A stretch of DNA of 64,000 nt from Rhodanobacter sp. C05 (GTDB lineage Bacteria; Pseudomonadota; Gammaproteobacteria; Xanthomonadales; Rhodanobacteraceae): contig NZ_MUNQ01000006.1 in assembly GCF_002001165.1 (NCBI RefSeq), forward strand, positions 372,001-436,000. Direction: 5' to 3'. This document shows, one piece after another, positions 34,414-44,214 of the stretch. Below the pieces are notes generated by a model, which was not told the DNA's origin, did no database searches, and saw nothing but the letters and a program-made list of their open reading frames with translations. The position numbers and the translations under genes are program-made. The number at the start of each line of letters is the position of its first letter. The first letter of the stretch is position 1.

Positions 34414-36798
34414 TCAGGCAGCCTTGTAAAGTTCGTCAGTTAGCGCGTGGATCGCGGCCTCGTAGGTTGACTTGCCACCGAAGGCGCGGATGATTTCAAC
34501 CGGAGAGCCGAGCTTGCTGAGCGGGTCGAGGCGGATGATCTCGGGGTTCTCGAAATCGAGCCCACCGTCGTCGGCGTATTTGTCGAGGAGCGCGGCGATG
34601 ACCCTGCGGGCAAGGTCTCCGTATTTGGTGAAGTAATCGCGCTTCTTCACCTGCTCCGCGCGCTCCTTGCGGGTAAGTGGCTTCCGCTCGTAGGCGACGT
34701 GGCAGATCAAATCGAAGGGATCGAAGGCTGAGCCGATTTCCTCGTTCAATGCGGCAAAGATAACGCCTTGTTGCTCCAGCTCATCGACGATGGCGCGCTT
34801 TTTGTCGGCGAGATTCCACGAAGTGAGAAAGTCATCGAGCGAGGCGTAGGCTATGCGGACGCTCTTGCGTGTGTAATCGCGCAGGCTCTCGGTGATGATC
34901 TTGCCATCGTTGCCCATGTATTGGACGCGCTCCTTGATGACAGTGACTTCCACGCCGTTGACGGTGACTTTGCGGCGACGCTCCGGCGCAGTGGGGTCGC
35001 CGTCGATTGAAACATCGGGCTTTTCCGCCTCCGGGAAGTCGATCTCGTCGCCGGTGATGACGTCAGTGACAGGCTTGTCGTCGGTTTCATCGTCGGCGTC
35101 CGCGATGTCGTCGTTCTCGCTGAATTCTTTCACACGGACGGGATCGCCGTCGAACTCCTTGTCCGCAAAGAGCGCGGTGACATTGCGAAAATCCATGATG
35201 GTGAAGTAGTGCTTCCCAAAGTCCTCATTGATGCGGGTGCCGCGTCCGATGATTTGCTTGAATTCGGTCATGGAGCCGATGTTCGAGTCGAGGACGATAA
35301 GCTTGCAGGTCTGCGCGTCCACTCCCGTGGTCATGAGCTTCGATGTCGTAGCGATGACGGGGTAAAGCTCGGTGGGGCTGATGAAGGCGTCAAGGTGGCG
35401 TTTTCCCTCCTCGTTGTCCCCAGTGATTTGCATCACATATTTGCTGTTGACGGCGACGAGATCGGCGTTGGCGTTGGCCAATTCCTTTCGCATCCCCTCG
35501 GCGTGCTCGATGTCCACACAGAAAACGATGGTCTTGGAAAAGCGGTCGCTACCTTTGAGAAAATCCGTGATCTTCTGCGCGACGATGTGGCGGCGTTCTT
35601 CGACCACGAGGTGACGGTCGAAGTCGGTGCGGTTGTAGAGGCGATCTTCAATTTCCCTGCCATCCTTGTCCTTGAAGCCCTTCGGCGGACGCCAGCCTTC
35701 GGCGTCGATGTCGAGCGTGACCTTTATGACCTTGTAGGGAGCGAGAAATCCGTCGTCGATGCCCTGCTTGAGCGAGTAGGTGTAGAGCGGTTCGCCGAAA
35801 TACTCAGAGCTGGAAATTTCCTTGGTCTCCTTCGGCGTGGCGGTGAGGCCGATGTGAGTCGCACCTTTGAAGTATTCGAGAATCTCGCGCCATTTACTGT
35901 CTTCTCGGGCGCTGCCGCGATGACACTCATCCACAATGATTAGATCGAAAAATTCGGGGCTGAACTGCTTGTAGGCGTCGGCGTCGTTATTGTCGGAAAG
36001 GCCCTGGTAGAGGGCGAGATAGATGTTGTAGGCAGTGTCTATCTGCTTGTGCTTGATGACGGTCATCGCGTCCTTGAAGTGGCGGAAGTCGCCGCGGACG
36101 GTCTGGTCGATGAGCGCGGTGCGGTCGGCCAGAAATAGGATCCGCTTCTTCAGGCCGCTCTTCCACAGGCGGTAGATGATCTGGAAAGCCGTGTAGGTTT
36201 TGCCGGTGCCCGTCGCCATGACGAGGAGGTGGCGGTTGTTACCTTCGCTTCGGGCGATTGCTTCGACCGCGCGGTTGATGGCGATTTGCTGGTAATAGCG
36301 TGGCGAGCGGGTTGAGCCGTCTGAGAAGTAATCCTGCGCAACGAGAGACTCGATCTCATCGTTGATCCCTTTAAAGGCTTTGTATTTCTGCCAGAGCTTC
36401 TCAGGCGACGGGAAAGCGTCGAGCGGGAGTTCTGTCTCGATAGGTCCCGACTTCACCGTCTTGTCGTGGAAGAGGAACCCGTCACCGTTGCTGCTGAAGA
36501 CAAATGGAACGTCAAGCGGCTTAGCGTAGCCGAGGGCCTGCTGCATTCCCGCGCCGACCGTGTGGTTGTTGTCCTTGGCCTCGATGATCGCGAGAGGGAT
36601 GTTGGGCTTGTAGTAAAGGATGTGGTCCACGCGCTTCTTCGCGCCGCGAGCGTGGATTTTTCCGCGCACATAGATGCGGCCGTCGGTGAAGCCGACTTCC
36701 TCACGAATCTGGGTGTCGAGGTCCCACCCCGCTGCCACGAGGCTCGGCGTGATGAACTTCGTGCAGATGTCGCGCTCGCTGAGGGATTTTTTGTTCAT
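34414..36798 (-). CDS. hsdR: Type I restriction endonuclease subunit (EcoEI-like)
   Basis: A 794-residue protein, first gene of hsdR-hsdM-hsdS-RT. N-terminal PD-(D/E)xK nuclease: Asp58 in RVDHIL, then Glu73-x-Lys75 in AIIEAKD. Superfamily 2 translocase: Walker A VMATGTGKT (193-201), DEAD-type box VDECHRGS, motif III TATP, and later GRGTR. C-terminal helical region (LTRKERAEQVKKRDYFTKYG) for binding the methylase. ATP-driven translocation and random cleavage at unmethylated sites is the known role. Length is nearly that of the EcoEI/EcoAI group (about 810) and shorter than EcoKI. No disruption was seen, so the system should be active. Confidence 0.95.
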   Translation of the reverse strand: MNKKSLSERDICTKFITPSLVAAGWDLDTQIREEVGFTDGRIYVRGKIHARGAKKRVDHILYYKPNIPLAIIEAKDNNHTVGAGMQQALGYAKPLDVPFVFSSNGDGFLFHDKTVKSGPIETELPLDAFPSPEKLWQKYKAFKGINDEIESLVAQDYFSDGSTRSPRYYQQIAINRAVEAIARSEGNNRHLLVMATGTGKTYTAFQIIYRLWKSGLKKRILFLADRTALIDQTVRGDFRHFKDAMTVIKHKQIDTAYNIYLALYQGLSDNNDADAYKQFSPEFFDLIIVDECHRGSAREDSKWREILEYFKGATHIGLTATPKETKEISSSEYFGEPLYTYSLKQGIDDGFLAPYKVIKVTLDIDAEGWRPPKGFKDKDGREIEDRLYNRTDFDRHLVVEERRHIVAQKITDFLKGSDRFSKTIVFCVDIEHAEGMRKELANANADLVAVNSKYVMQITGDNEEGKRHLDAFISPTELYPVIATTSKLMTTGVDAQTCKLIVLDSNIGSMTEFKQIIGRGTRINEDFGKHYFTIMDFRNVTALFADKEFDGDPVRVKEFSENDDIADADDETDDKPVTDVITGDEIDFPEAEKPDVSIDGDPTAPERRRKVTVNGVEVTVIKERVQYMGNDGKIITESLRDYTRKSVRIAYASLDDFLTSWNLADKKRAIVDELEQQGVIFAALNEEIGSAFDPFDLICHVAYERKPLTRKERAEQVKKRDYFTKYGDLARRVIAALLDKYADDGGLDFENPEIIRLDPLSKLGSPVEIIRAFGGKSTYEAAIHALTDELYKAA

Positions 36799-37186
36799 GC
36801 GGCTAGAGCGCGTTCTGGATCGGACATGCTATTTTTCCCCTGGCCGCTGACGAGGCGGGTGCCATTCTCTCGCTCGAATACTTCGGCTTGGCGATAGTAG
36901 TTCAGGTTGCCTTGAAGGCGTTCATCAATCTGCGTGTCCTGGTATCCCTCATTAAGTCGCTGCCCCACCACAGGAGCAGTCCAAGGGGGATTTTGGCATG
37001 CACGAGCCGGTTGTGGCTGCTGGCAATGGTATTGACTGGACGCCGGCGCGCGGATCAACTTGATTGACGACCGAGTTACTGCTCTCAATCGCTGAGATCG
37101 CCTGCACTTCCTGAATTTCCAGCCCGACAGTAGCGCGCGACGTCGCTAGCATTGAGCGATCAATCACTCTTGAACGCGAGGTGCAC
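36799..37186. other. Intergenic region between divergent hsdR and 37187 gene
   Basis: 388 bases that must hold the hsd operon promoter on the minus strand and that of the small gene on the plus strand. I see no convincing frame and no clear inverted repeat operator; no LexA2-type palindrome is present. Confidence 0.45.
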
Positions 37187-37561
37187 ATGGCCATCTACCA
37201 TCTGATTTCAGTAGCTGAGGACCAACTCCGAACCAAGCACGGCGATCAGGCCGACCGCGAACGCGCTGTTGGAGCTGCGGTCATCGAAGCTTGCCTCAAC
37301 CCCGAGTCAAGAAAGCCCGCAGCCAAGGGTCACTCCGATCAGGCAGGGCAGGATTCACCGACGCGTCTTGTAGCAGTGACGCACGTCGATGAACACGAAA
37401 GCGACGAGTTCGTCATGTGGGTATGGTCTTCGGGCGATTCCGTTTGCATCGCTGATTTGCCAGGCGATGATCTCGACCTGATCATCAAGCTCGCGCATGC
37501 CGTGAGAATGAAGACGATGGTCGACTCTGGCAACTTGTCGCCGACGGTGGTGCCGGACTGA
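37187..37561 (+). CDS. Hypothetical protein
   Basis: A protein of 124 residues from the ATG at 37187; a GTG six bases earlier is possible. Not recognised. It begins MAIYHLISVAEDQL, is acidic overall, and has a beta-like middle (RLVAVTHVDEHESDEFVMWVWSSGD) followed by a helix (LDLIIKLAHAVRMKTMV). Small and soluble, no signal peptide. GC content and codon use look like those of its neighbours. It converges with the minus-strand gene at 37566, only 5 bases apart. Confidence 0.5.
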   Translation: MAIYHLISVAEDQLRTKHGDQADRERAVGAAVIEACLNPESRKPAAKGHSDQAGQDSPTRLVAVTHVDEHESDEFVMWVWSSGDSVCIADLPGDDLDLIIKLAHAVRMKTMVDSGNLSPTVVPD

Positions 37562-37565
37562 CGGT

Positions 37566-37784
37566 CTATCGACTTGCAGGCAGCTGCGTGAGGGTGATGG
37601 CGGAGTCTTGGACATACATCTCCACAACGGCGTCCTCACCGGTGGCGAGCTGTTCGTCGCGGGAGAGTTGGTTGGCTTGCTTGATGGCTTGTTCCAGCCG
37701 TAGGCGGCTGGCGATATCGTGGTGACCGCGACAGATTCGCCAGAGTCCGGCGCTGTCTTCCTTGATGGAAAAGGTCCCACTCAT
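37566..37784 (-). CDS. Small hypothetical protein
   Basis: A 72-residue protein with pattern strand (GLWRICRGHHDIA) - helix (LRLEQAIKQANQLSRDEQLA) - strand (AVVEMYVQDSAITL), which resembles small DUF2188-like domains in order of elements, but the match is weak. Soluble and acidic. No partner identified; it is convergent with the gene to its left. Confidence 0.45.
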   Translation of the reverse strand: MSGTFSIKEDSAGLWRICRGHHDIASRLRLEQAIKQANQLSRDEQLATGEDAVVEMYVQDSAITLTQLPASR

Positions 37785-37936
37785 CGTTGTAGCCCAAATG
37801 AAAAGGTGCGTCCCGGTTCGTCGGTTCCACCTGACTCGTTCGACGCCGGCATGGCCTGACGTCCGTCGGCTCGGGCCGGACTAGCGGGACGGCTTGAGAG
37901 TGTCATCGAGGCTTGCTACTCGTATGTCAGGGGTTG

Positions 37937-37993
37937 CCGACACGCAGTGTCGGTGGGAGGACTGTGTGAAACGTTACCGGGTAATCCTCACAC
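37937..37993. promoter_or_regulatory. Cluster of inverted repeats in the 38227 leader region
   Basis: CCGACAC-GCA-GTGTCGG (37937-37953) is followed by GTGTGA (37964-37969) paired with TCACAC (37988-37993) around an inner TTACC-G-GGTAA (37974-37984). The second set is nested, so it could fold as one interrupted hairpin in RNA. No frame explains these. Confidence 0.45.
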
Positions 37994-38039
37994 GGAGAGC
38001 TTCCGCCGCCCCTCGGTGAGGAAAATAATCTCGATAAAT

Positions 38040-38072
38040 TTCCTAGGAATTTCCTAAAAATTTTTTAGGAAA
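38040..38072. promoter_or_regulatory. AT-rich palindromic operator-like array
   Basis: A 10-bp palindrome around CCTAGG (38040-38049) abuts a perfect 23-bp palindrome with arms TTTCCTAAAAA and TTTTTAGGAAA (38050-38060 and 38062-38072). Thus TTTCCTA-type half-sites are repeated at least three times in about 35 bp, in strikingly A/T-rich DNA. It sits about 155 bases before the gene at 38227, so a repressor or integration-host-type factor may act here. Confidence 0.5.
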
Positions 38073-38226
38073 AAACTGCCTAAAGATTTCTGTTGAAATA
38101 CTGTTTTGATTAAGGCTCAATACTTCTCGGGCGCAGACCGCCACCCGGCTGAGATGTCTACACAGCGTGGAGATATCTGGGTTAAAAAGAATTCGGAGAG
38201 TCGACACATAACAGGAGGAATACAAG

Positions 38227-38697
38227 ATGCAGAATGCGGCAATGGTGACGGGTTCACCTCAGGAAGATAATGATGTGGCAACATTGATTTCGCTCTTTGC
38301 AGAGCTCTGCGATCAAGATGCGACTTACAATGTGGCCATGAGTCGCGCGCCTCTTGTTGCAGTCCCTGAGCGCTTGGTTACACAGGGTTTTCATGTAGGT
38401 GAATCAACAAACCCTGAATTCCCAATCGAGATTTGGCTTCGTGACAATGTATTAATGTCGGGTGCAATGCTCATTGACGAAGGCGAGGCGGAAACACTCG
38501 CCAGTCTAATCCGACTTGCAACTGATGGATTTGTAGAGAAGGGAAGTATTCCTCTCAAATGGTCGGGGGAAACAGTAACGATTATTCCGCAGCATCGAGG
38601 GCGAGTTCGAATCAAGCTGCATTCTTCAGGCTTATCGGCTCAACTGAAAAGATCACAAGTTCACAATATGGTCTGTGAGCTTCGTTCAGCTGCCTAA
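38227..38697 (+). CDS. Hypothetical protein with strong ribosome site
   Basis: A 156-residue soluble protein, not recognised. A canonical AGGAGGAA stands 8-9 bases before the ATG, stronger than most sites in the window. Acidic helical N-terminal part (EDNDVATLISLFAELCDQDATYN), then a mixed alpha/beta body and a basic C-terminal part (RGRVRIKLHSSGLSAQLKRSQ). Codon use is more A/T-rich than in flanking core genes, consistent with foreign origin. Long structured leader upstream and a hairpin downstream suggest an independent, regulated transcript. Confidence 0.6.
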   Translation: MQNAAMVTGSPQEDNDVATLISLFAELCDQDATYNVAMSRAPLVAVPERLVTQGFHVGESTNPEFPIEIWLRDNVLMSGAMLIDEGEAETLASLIRLATDGFVEKGSIPLKWSGETVTIIPQHRGRVRIKLHSSGLSAQLKRSQVHNMVCELRSAA

Positions 38698-38712
38698 TTG
38701 ATAATATATATG

Positions 38713-38758
38713 GTCACTTCGGTGGTGCTGGATAGGATCCGTCCTGCACCACTGTGAC
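38713..38758 (+). terminator. Long hairpin downstream of the 38227 gene
   Basis: GTCAC/GTGAC (38713-38717, 38754-38758) outside GTGGTGC/GCACCAC (38722-38728, 38746-38752) and inner GGA/TCC form a 46-nt hairpin just after the stop codon. There is no T-tract, so it may be an RNA-stabilising or attenuated terminator. Confidence 0.5.
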
Positions 38759-38873
38759 TCGCGAAGCGCAGGCAGCAGCCTCGCGTCAGGTGAGCGAGAG
38801 CGTTTGTAGGGTAACGTCATACGAAGTGTTGGCGTCGTCGAGCAGGTACGATTCAATAACTTTACGAGGTAAA

Positions 38874-40058
38874 TTAGGATTTCGTATCACGAACCATTTT
38901 AAAGAATGCCTCGTCCAACGTTGCGGCTGAACGGTGGATGTTTTCGTCAAACAAGTGTGCATACCGTTCCGTGGTGCGGCTCTGCGTGTGTCCGAGCACC
39001 CCGCCAACCTCCGCAAGAGAGTGACCCGCCGATAGCAACACAGAAGCGCTGGTGTGGCGAAGATCATGTAGTCGCACGCCTTCTAACCCTAAATCTTTTT
39101 GTAAGGCAGCCCAGAACTTTTTGATTCCAACGATCGGTTTTGCTGGATCTGACCTGCGAGGGAAGACAAAAATGGATGCTGCCCCGACCTTTTCCTGCCG
39201 GCTTTCTAGAATTTCGACCGCGGCCTTCGACAGTCCGACGACGTGCTCGCGATTTTGCTTGGTGTGATGGCTTGGCTTGATCCAAAGCTTCCGTGTGAGA
39301 TCGAACATGTTCCAAGTGGCTGCAAGGACTTCGCCTCGTCTAGCGCCGGTGAGAAGAAGTAGCCTCACAACATCAGCCGCGTTCTGATTACGATGCCTGT
39401 TCAGATAGGTGACGAGGGCTGATTGCTCGGCAGTTGTTAGAAAGCGTTCTCTGGCGCGTTCGCGATAGGCGATCACGCCCTGGCAAGGATTTTTCTCGAT
39501 CCAACCTAAGTTGACTGCGACGCCATACATCCCGGAAATGACCGCCCTCAGCCTATTGGCTGCGGTCGGTGTCCCAACCAGTGTATGCATCAATGCCGTC
39601 ATGTCGCCCTTGGTGAACTGGTTCAACTTCCAGTTACCAAACTTCGGTAACAGATGCTTGCCAAGTGCCCGGCGATACTCGTTGAGCGTAGTGGTTCTGT
39701 TTCCTTTGGTTGTTGCGTGTTGCCCCAGATAGTAGTCAGCAAGTTCGCGCACGGTCTTGGCTGCCCGGGCTCGTCGTCGTTCAACCGCTGGGTCGACTCC
39801 TTTCGATTTCTGGGCGTAGAGTTCCCGAGCATGCTCACGAGCTTCTTCGACAGAGAGACTTGGATATCGACCAATGGTTACCTTTCGATCATTCCCACCA
39901 CCCGGTGTGCGATAGCGGAACATGAATGATCGAGTCCCACTAGGTTTGACCCTTACGCCGAACCCGGTCACCTCGGTATCCCAGATAAATACGTCCCCAG
40001 AGACTGCCGGGCGTAGAGATTCGACAAGCCTCTTGGTGAGCTTTTGACCTGCTGGCAT
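38874..40058 (-). CDS. int: Tyrosine integrase of the genomic island
   Basis: A 394-residue P4-type integrase. N-terminal DUF4102-like arm-binding domain (about 1-90: LTKRLVESLRPAVSGDVFIWDTEVTGFGVRV), SAM-like core-binding domain (100-195) and catalytic domain with Arg240 (TGARRGE), Lys267, His331-x-x-Arg334 (HDLRH), His357 and nucleophile Tyr366 (TTERYAHL), all present. It should integrate and excise the island at tRNA-Asn. It starts 129 bases from the right tRNA copy and reads inward; the putative arm sites at 40082-40100 lie in its leader, where the integrase may repress itself. Confidence 0.95.
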   Translation of the reverse strand: MPAGQKLTKRLVESLRPAVSGDVFIWDTEVTGFGVRVKPSGTRSFMFRYRTPGGGNDRKVTIGRYPSLSVEEAREHARELYAQKSKGVDPAVERRRARAAKTVRELADYYLGQHATTKGNRTTTLNEYRRALGKHLLPKFGNWKLNQFTKGDMTALMHTLVGTPTAANRLRAVISGMYGVAVNLGWIEKNPCQGVIAYRERARERFLTTAEQSALVTYLNRHRNQNAADVVRLLLLTGARRGEVLAATWNMFDLTRKLWIKPSHHTKQNREHVVGLSKAAVEILESRQEKVGAASIFVFPRRSDPAKPIVGIKKFWAALQKDLGLEGVRLHDLRHTSASVLLSAGHSLAEVGGVLGHTQSRTTERYAHLFDENIHRSAATLDEAFFKMVRDTKS

Positions 40059-40081
40059 TGATCCCCTCTGCGGTGCTGCCC

Positions 40082-40101
40082 GGGGAAGCGCCAGGGAAGC
40101 G
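40082..40101 (+). repeat. Putative integrase arm-type sites, right end
   Basis: GGGGAAGC at 40082-40089 and GGGAAGC at 40094-40100, same orientation and 12-bp spacing as the pair at 6961-6979. They lie 24 bases upstream of the integrase start. Confidence 0.5.
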
Positions 40102-40187
40102 GAGTGCGTGATTTCGAGGGTTCATTATACTTCGTTGTCTGAAAGAATGCGGTATATATATGATATATATCAATGGCTTGGATGATA

Positions 40188-40264
40188 GCCCGAATAGCTC
40201 AGCTGGTTAGAGCACTTGACTGTTAATCAGGGGGTCGCTGGTTCGAGTCCAGCTTCGGGCGCCA
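40188..40264 (+). tRNA. tRNA-Asn (GTT), right copy
   Basis: 77-nt cloverleaf identical to the left copy, anticodon GTT, CCA encoded. Upstream sequence is A/T-rich island DNA with a GATATATATC palindrome (40162-40171), while the downstream terminator looks native. It thus is the right attachment-site duplicate. A TATA-like box close upstream may drive it. Confidence 0.97.
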
Positions 40265-40272
40265 GTTTGGCA

Positions 40273-40303
40273 AAGGCCGGCACATAGCCGGCCTTTTGCT
40301 TTT
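40273..40303 (+). terminator. Terminator after right tRNA-Asn
   Basis: Perfect 9-bp stem AAGGCCGGC/GCCGGCCTT (40273-40281 and 40287-40295) with ACATA loop and T-rich tail. Probably the original terminator of the chromosomal tRNA gene. Confidence 0.85.
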
Positions 40304-40315
40304 ACCGCATTCCAT

Positions 40316-40876
40316 TCAGTCCATCTGGGCGCAACCTGTGGCTTCGGTCATGCTGGCAGGAGCGCCACGAATTCGACCGGAGTTGGAGACCACCACGCTT
40401 AGTGCGTTTCGTGGGTTGGATCGCTCGCAGAACACCAGGGTGAGATTGCTGCCGCTGGCGTTGCCATCGGGTTGAAAGCGCACAAAGCGGCGCCCGGTGC
40501 TGCTGTGGACGATCAACCTGTCGTTGTAACGGCGGCCGGTATACAGCGGTGCCTGGTCCGGTTGATTGTTGCGATCAGTGTCGTGACCAAGCAGCCAGCC
40601 GTTTTCCCAGCGCCATTCATCGCTGCAACTGCGGCCATTGCGAGTCGGGCAGAACAGAGCGGGTTTGCCGGTAGTCACCGCAGTTTCGCGGGCGTGCTGC
40701 AAGGCTTCGATGAAATCAGTCTGGGCAACCTGCAACTGGTTCCTGCTCAACAGTCGCTGCAATGGCGGTATGGCGATGCTGGTGAGCGTCGCCATCAGGG
40801 CAAGCACCATGATCTGTTCGATCAGGGTCACGCCGCGCTGTCTGCACGGTATCCATGCATTCCGGCATATCCTCAT
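40316..40876 (-). CDS. GspH/FimT-family type IV pseudopilin
   Basis: A 186-residue protein with a prepilin peptide: basic leader ending Arg-Gly, then VTLIEQIMVLALMATLTSIAIPPL, with Glu at +5 of the mature protein and the hydrophobic helix, cut and methylated by PilD-type peptidase. The C-terminal domain (ALQHARETAVTTGKPALFCP..., SGRIRG) matches GspH/FimT minor pilins used for type IV pilus or type II secretion assembly. Monocistronic here; divergent from uvrB. First core gene right of the island. Confidence 0.88.
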   Translation of the reverse strand: MRICRNAWIPCRQRGVTLIEQIMVLALMATLTSIAIPPLQRLLSRNQLQVAQTDFIEALQHARETAVTTGKPALFCPTRNGRSCSDEWRWENGWLLGHDTDRNNQPDQAPLYTGRRYNDRLIVHSSTGRRFVRFQPDGNASGSNLTLVFCERSNPRNALSVVVSNSGRIRGAPASMTEATGCAQMD

Positions 40877-40964
40877 GACGACATCCCTGTGTTGTCAGGG
40901 ACCTCATGCTAGGACAGTGCCGATGTGCGGCCAGTGGCGCAGCCGACTGCCCGAGCGTCGGACT

Positions 40965-40987
40965 CTGCTGACGCATCCTGTCAGCAG
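40965..40987. promoter_or_regulatory. Perfect inverted repeat upstream of uvrB
   Basis: CTGCTGAC-N7-GTCAGCAG, 42 bases before the uvrB start and close to a TTAAAAT -10-like box (40994-41000). A damage-regulated operator is plausible but it does not match the E. coli LexA box exactly. Confidence 0.4.
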
Positions 40988-41028
40988 GCTCGATTTAAAA
41001 TGCGCTGCCCCGCCCACATCTGTAGCCG

Positions 41029-43050
<2,022 letters not shown>

Positions 43051-43133
43051 ACCGCCAGCCTGTGCCGGGATATTGTCGAGCGCAACCGGCTGCCGTATAC
43101 TGCGCGGCTCGCGCGGTCATCCCGTGGCGAGAC

Positions 43134-43208
43134 GGGCGGTTAGCTCAGCGGTAGAGCACTACCTTGACATGGTAGGGGTCACAAGTTCGATCCTTGTACC
43201 GCCCACCA
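43134..43208 (+). tRNA. tRNA-Val (GAC)
   Basis: A 75-nt cloverleaf: acceptor stem GGGCGGT/ACCGCCC, D-arm AGCTCAGCGGTAGAGC, anticodon stem CTACC/GGTAG with loop TTGACAT and anticodon GAC, T-arm with AGTTCGATCC, encoded CCA. Lies between uvrB and the T6SS locus. Confidence 0.96.
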
Positions 43209-43275
43209 CTTTTCACAGCGGCGTAGGTATAAACCTACATGTGTTACCGACGCAACTGTACGTAGAAAGTCCAGA

Positions 43276-43305
43276 AAGCCACCCTTTAAAAGGGTGGCTT
43301 TTTTG
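43276..43305 (+). terminator. Terminator downstream of tRNA-Val
   Basis: Perfect 10-bp stem AAGCCACCCT/AGGGTGGCTT (43276-43285 and 43291-43300) with TTAAA loop, followed by TTTTG. Confidence 0.85.
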
Positions 43306-44214
43306 TTAATGTCACCGTCTTGGTAACCAGCGGCCGATAAGCCGGTTGCTGAAATATGGATGTCATCGGATGATCGCCACGGCGGCCTTTGCTGAGCAGG
43401 GCCGCTTCTTGGAGTTTCCCCCAAAGCACGAATTTTGAAGCGCGGGGTCTTTCCTGGTTGCTGTCGTGGATGTCTTGGCGCCGACAGGTAGCAACGGCGA
43501 CGGGCAAGTTCAAATTCAGCTTGCAGACGATCGTTGGCGGATGTACGTTAACGAGCGAACAGCTCTTGTTCTTGGCCTGAAGGTGCGCCGGATCGGGGGG
43601 AGCTTGTTGGTGCTGCATGGGGCTTCTGTCGTTCGTGCGATCTGCGCTATTCGGACGTCATGTCGATGATGACGCCATGTGGCAGTGGGCCGGTGGTTCA
43701 CAAAGACTTATCCCGTCTGGAACTGGCGGGTGCCTTGGTCAACCGGGATTTTCGGGGAAGACCATTGCAGTAACACGGTAGATGTACGGTTGAGGCGAGT
43801 AGGAATGCCTCATGTCTGTCCGACGCATGGAATGGAGGGGGGGGACGACCACGCTTGCGAAAATACCTGGCAATCATGGGCCCGGCCCGGTTGCGTGCGC
43901 GAGCATCCGGAATTCCGGTGGCTCGAACGCAAGGTATCGAGGATCGCAGCATTCAAGAATATTTGACCTGACGATGCCAAAGCTTGATGTGCGGGAAGTG
44001 CGTACTGCACGACACGGCACAAGCCAGTGCCGTTAATGACGGCAGCAGACTGCATCGGCGCAGGTTGCAGTAAATCGGCACTTCCATCCAAGTCAGCTTG
44101 CTGGGTTGCCGTCACATTGAAGCCTGCTTTCCCTGCGGCAAGTTCGTTTACGCGCTGCACCGAAATTGATCGTTCCGTTCGAATCCGTACGAGCATTTAC
44201 TTGGGAGACATCGC
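43306..44214. other. Gene-poor stretch before the T6SS locus
   Basis: About 900 bases with only short frames, none with a convincing protein pattern or ribosome site. It ends in the tssB leader. There is a run of eight G near 43841-43848. It may contain the T6SS promoter or remnants of lost genes, but I see no feature I can support. Confidence 0.5.

Larger units (their letters stand above)
6837..40264. mobile_element. Integrative genomic island at tRNA-Asn (about 33.4 kb)
   Basis: Two identical 77-bp tRNA-Asn genes in direct orientation bound the region. A tyrosine integrase (38874-40058) starts 129 bp before the right copy. Inside each end, GGGGAAGC-N4-GGGAAGC motifs with the same 12-bp spacing resemble paired integrase arm sites. 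The cargo (toxin-antitoxin, restriction-modification, reverse transcriptase, AAA ATPase, kinase, DUF3800, SOS mutagenesis cassette) is typical accessory content, while both flanks are core genes. No conjugation, capsid or relaxase genes were seen, so it is integrative, not demonstrably self-transmissible. Excision would leave one tRNA with the left promoter and right terminator. Confidence 0.88.

Noticed and set aside
6837-40264. Prophage or conjugative element interpretation of the island
   Set aside because: No capsid, portal, terminase, tail, relaxase or mating-pair genes are present; only an integrase and cargo.
43466-44036. Short plus-strand frames in the gap before tssB
   Set aside because: No ribosome sites, no protein-like patterns, overlapping one another in several frames.
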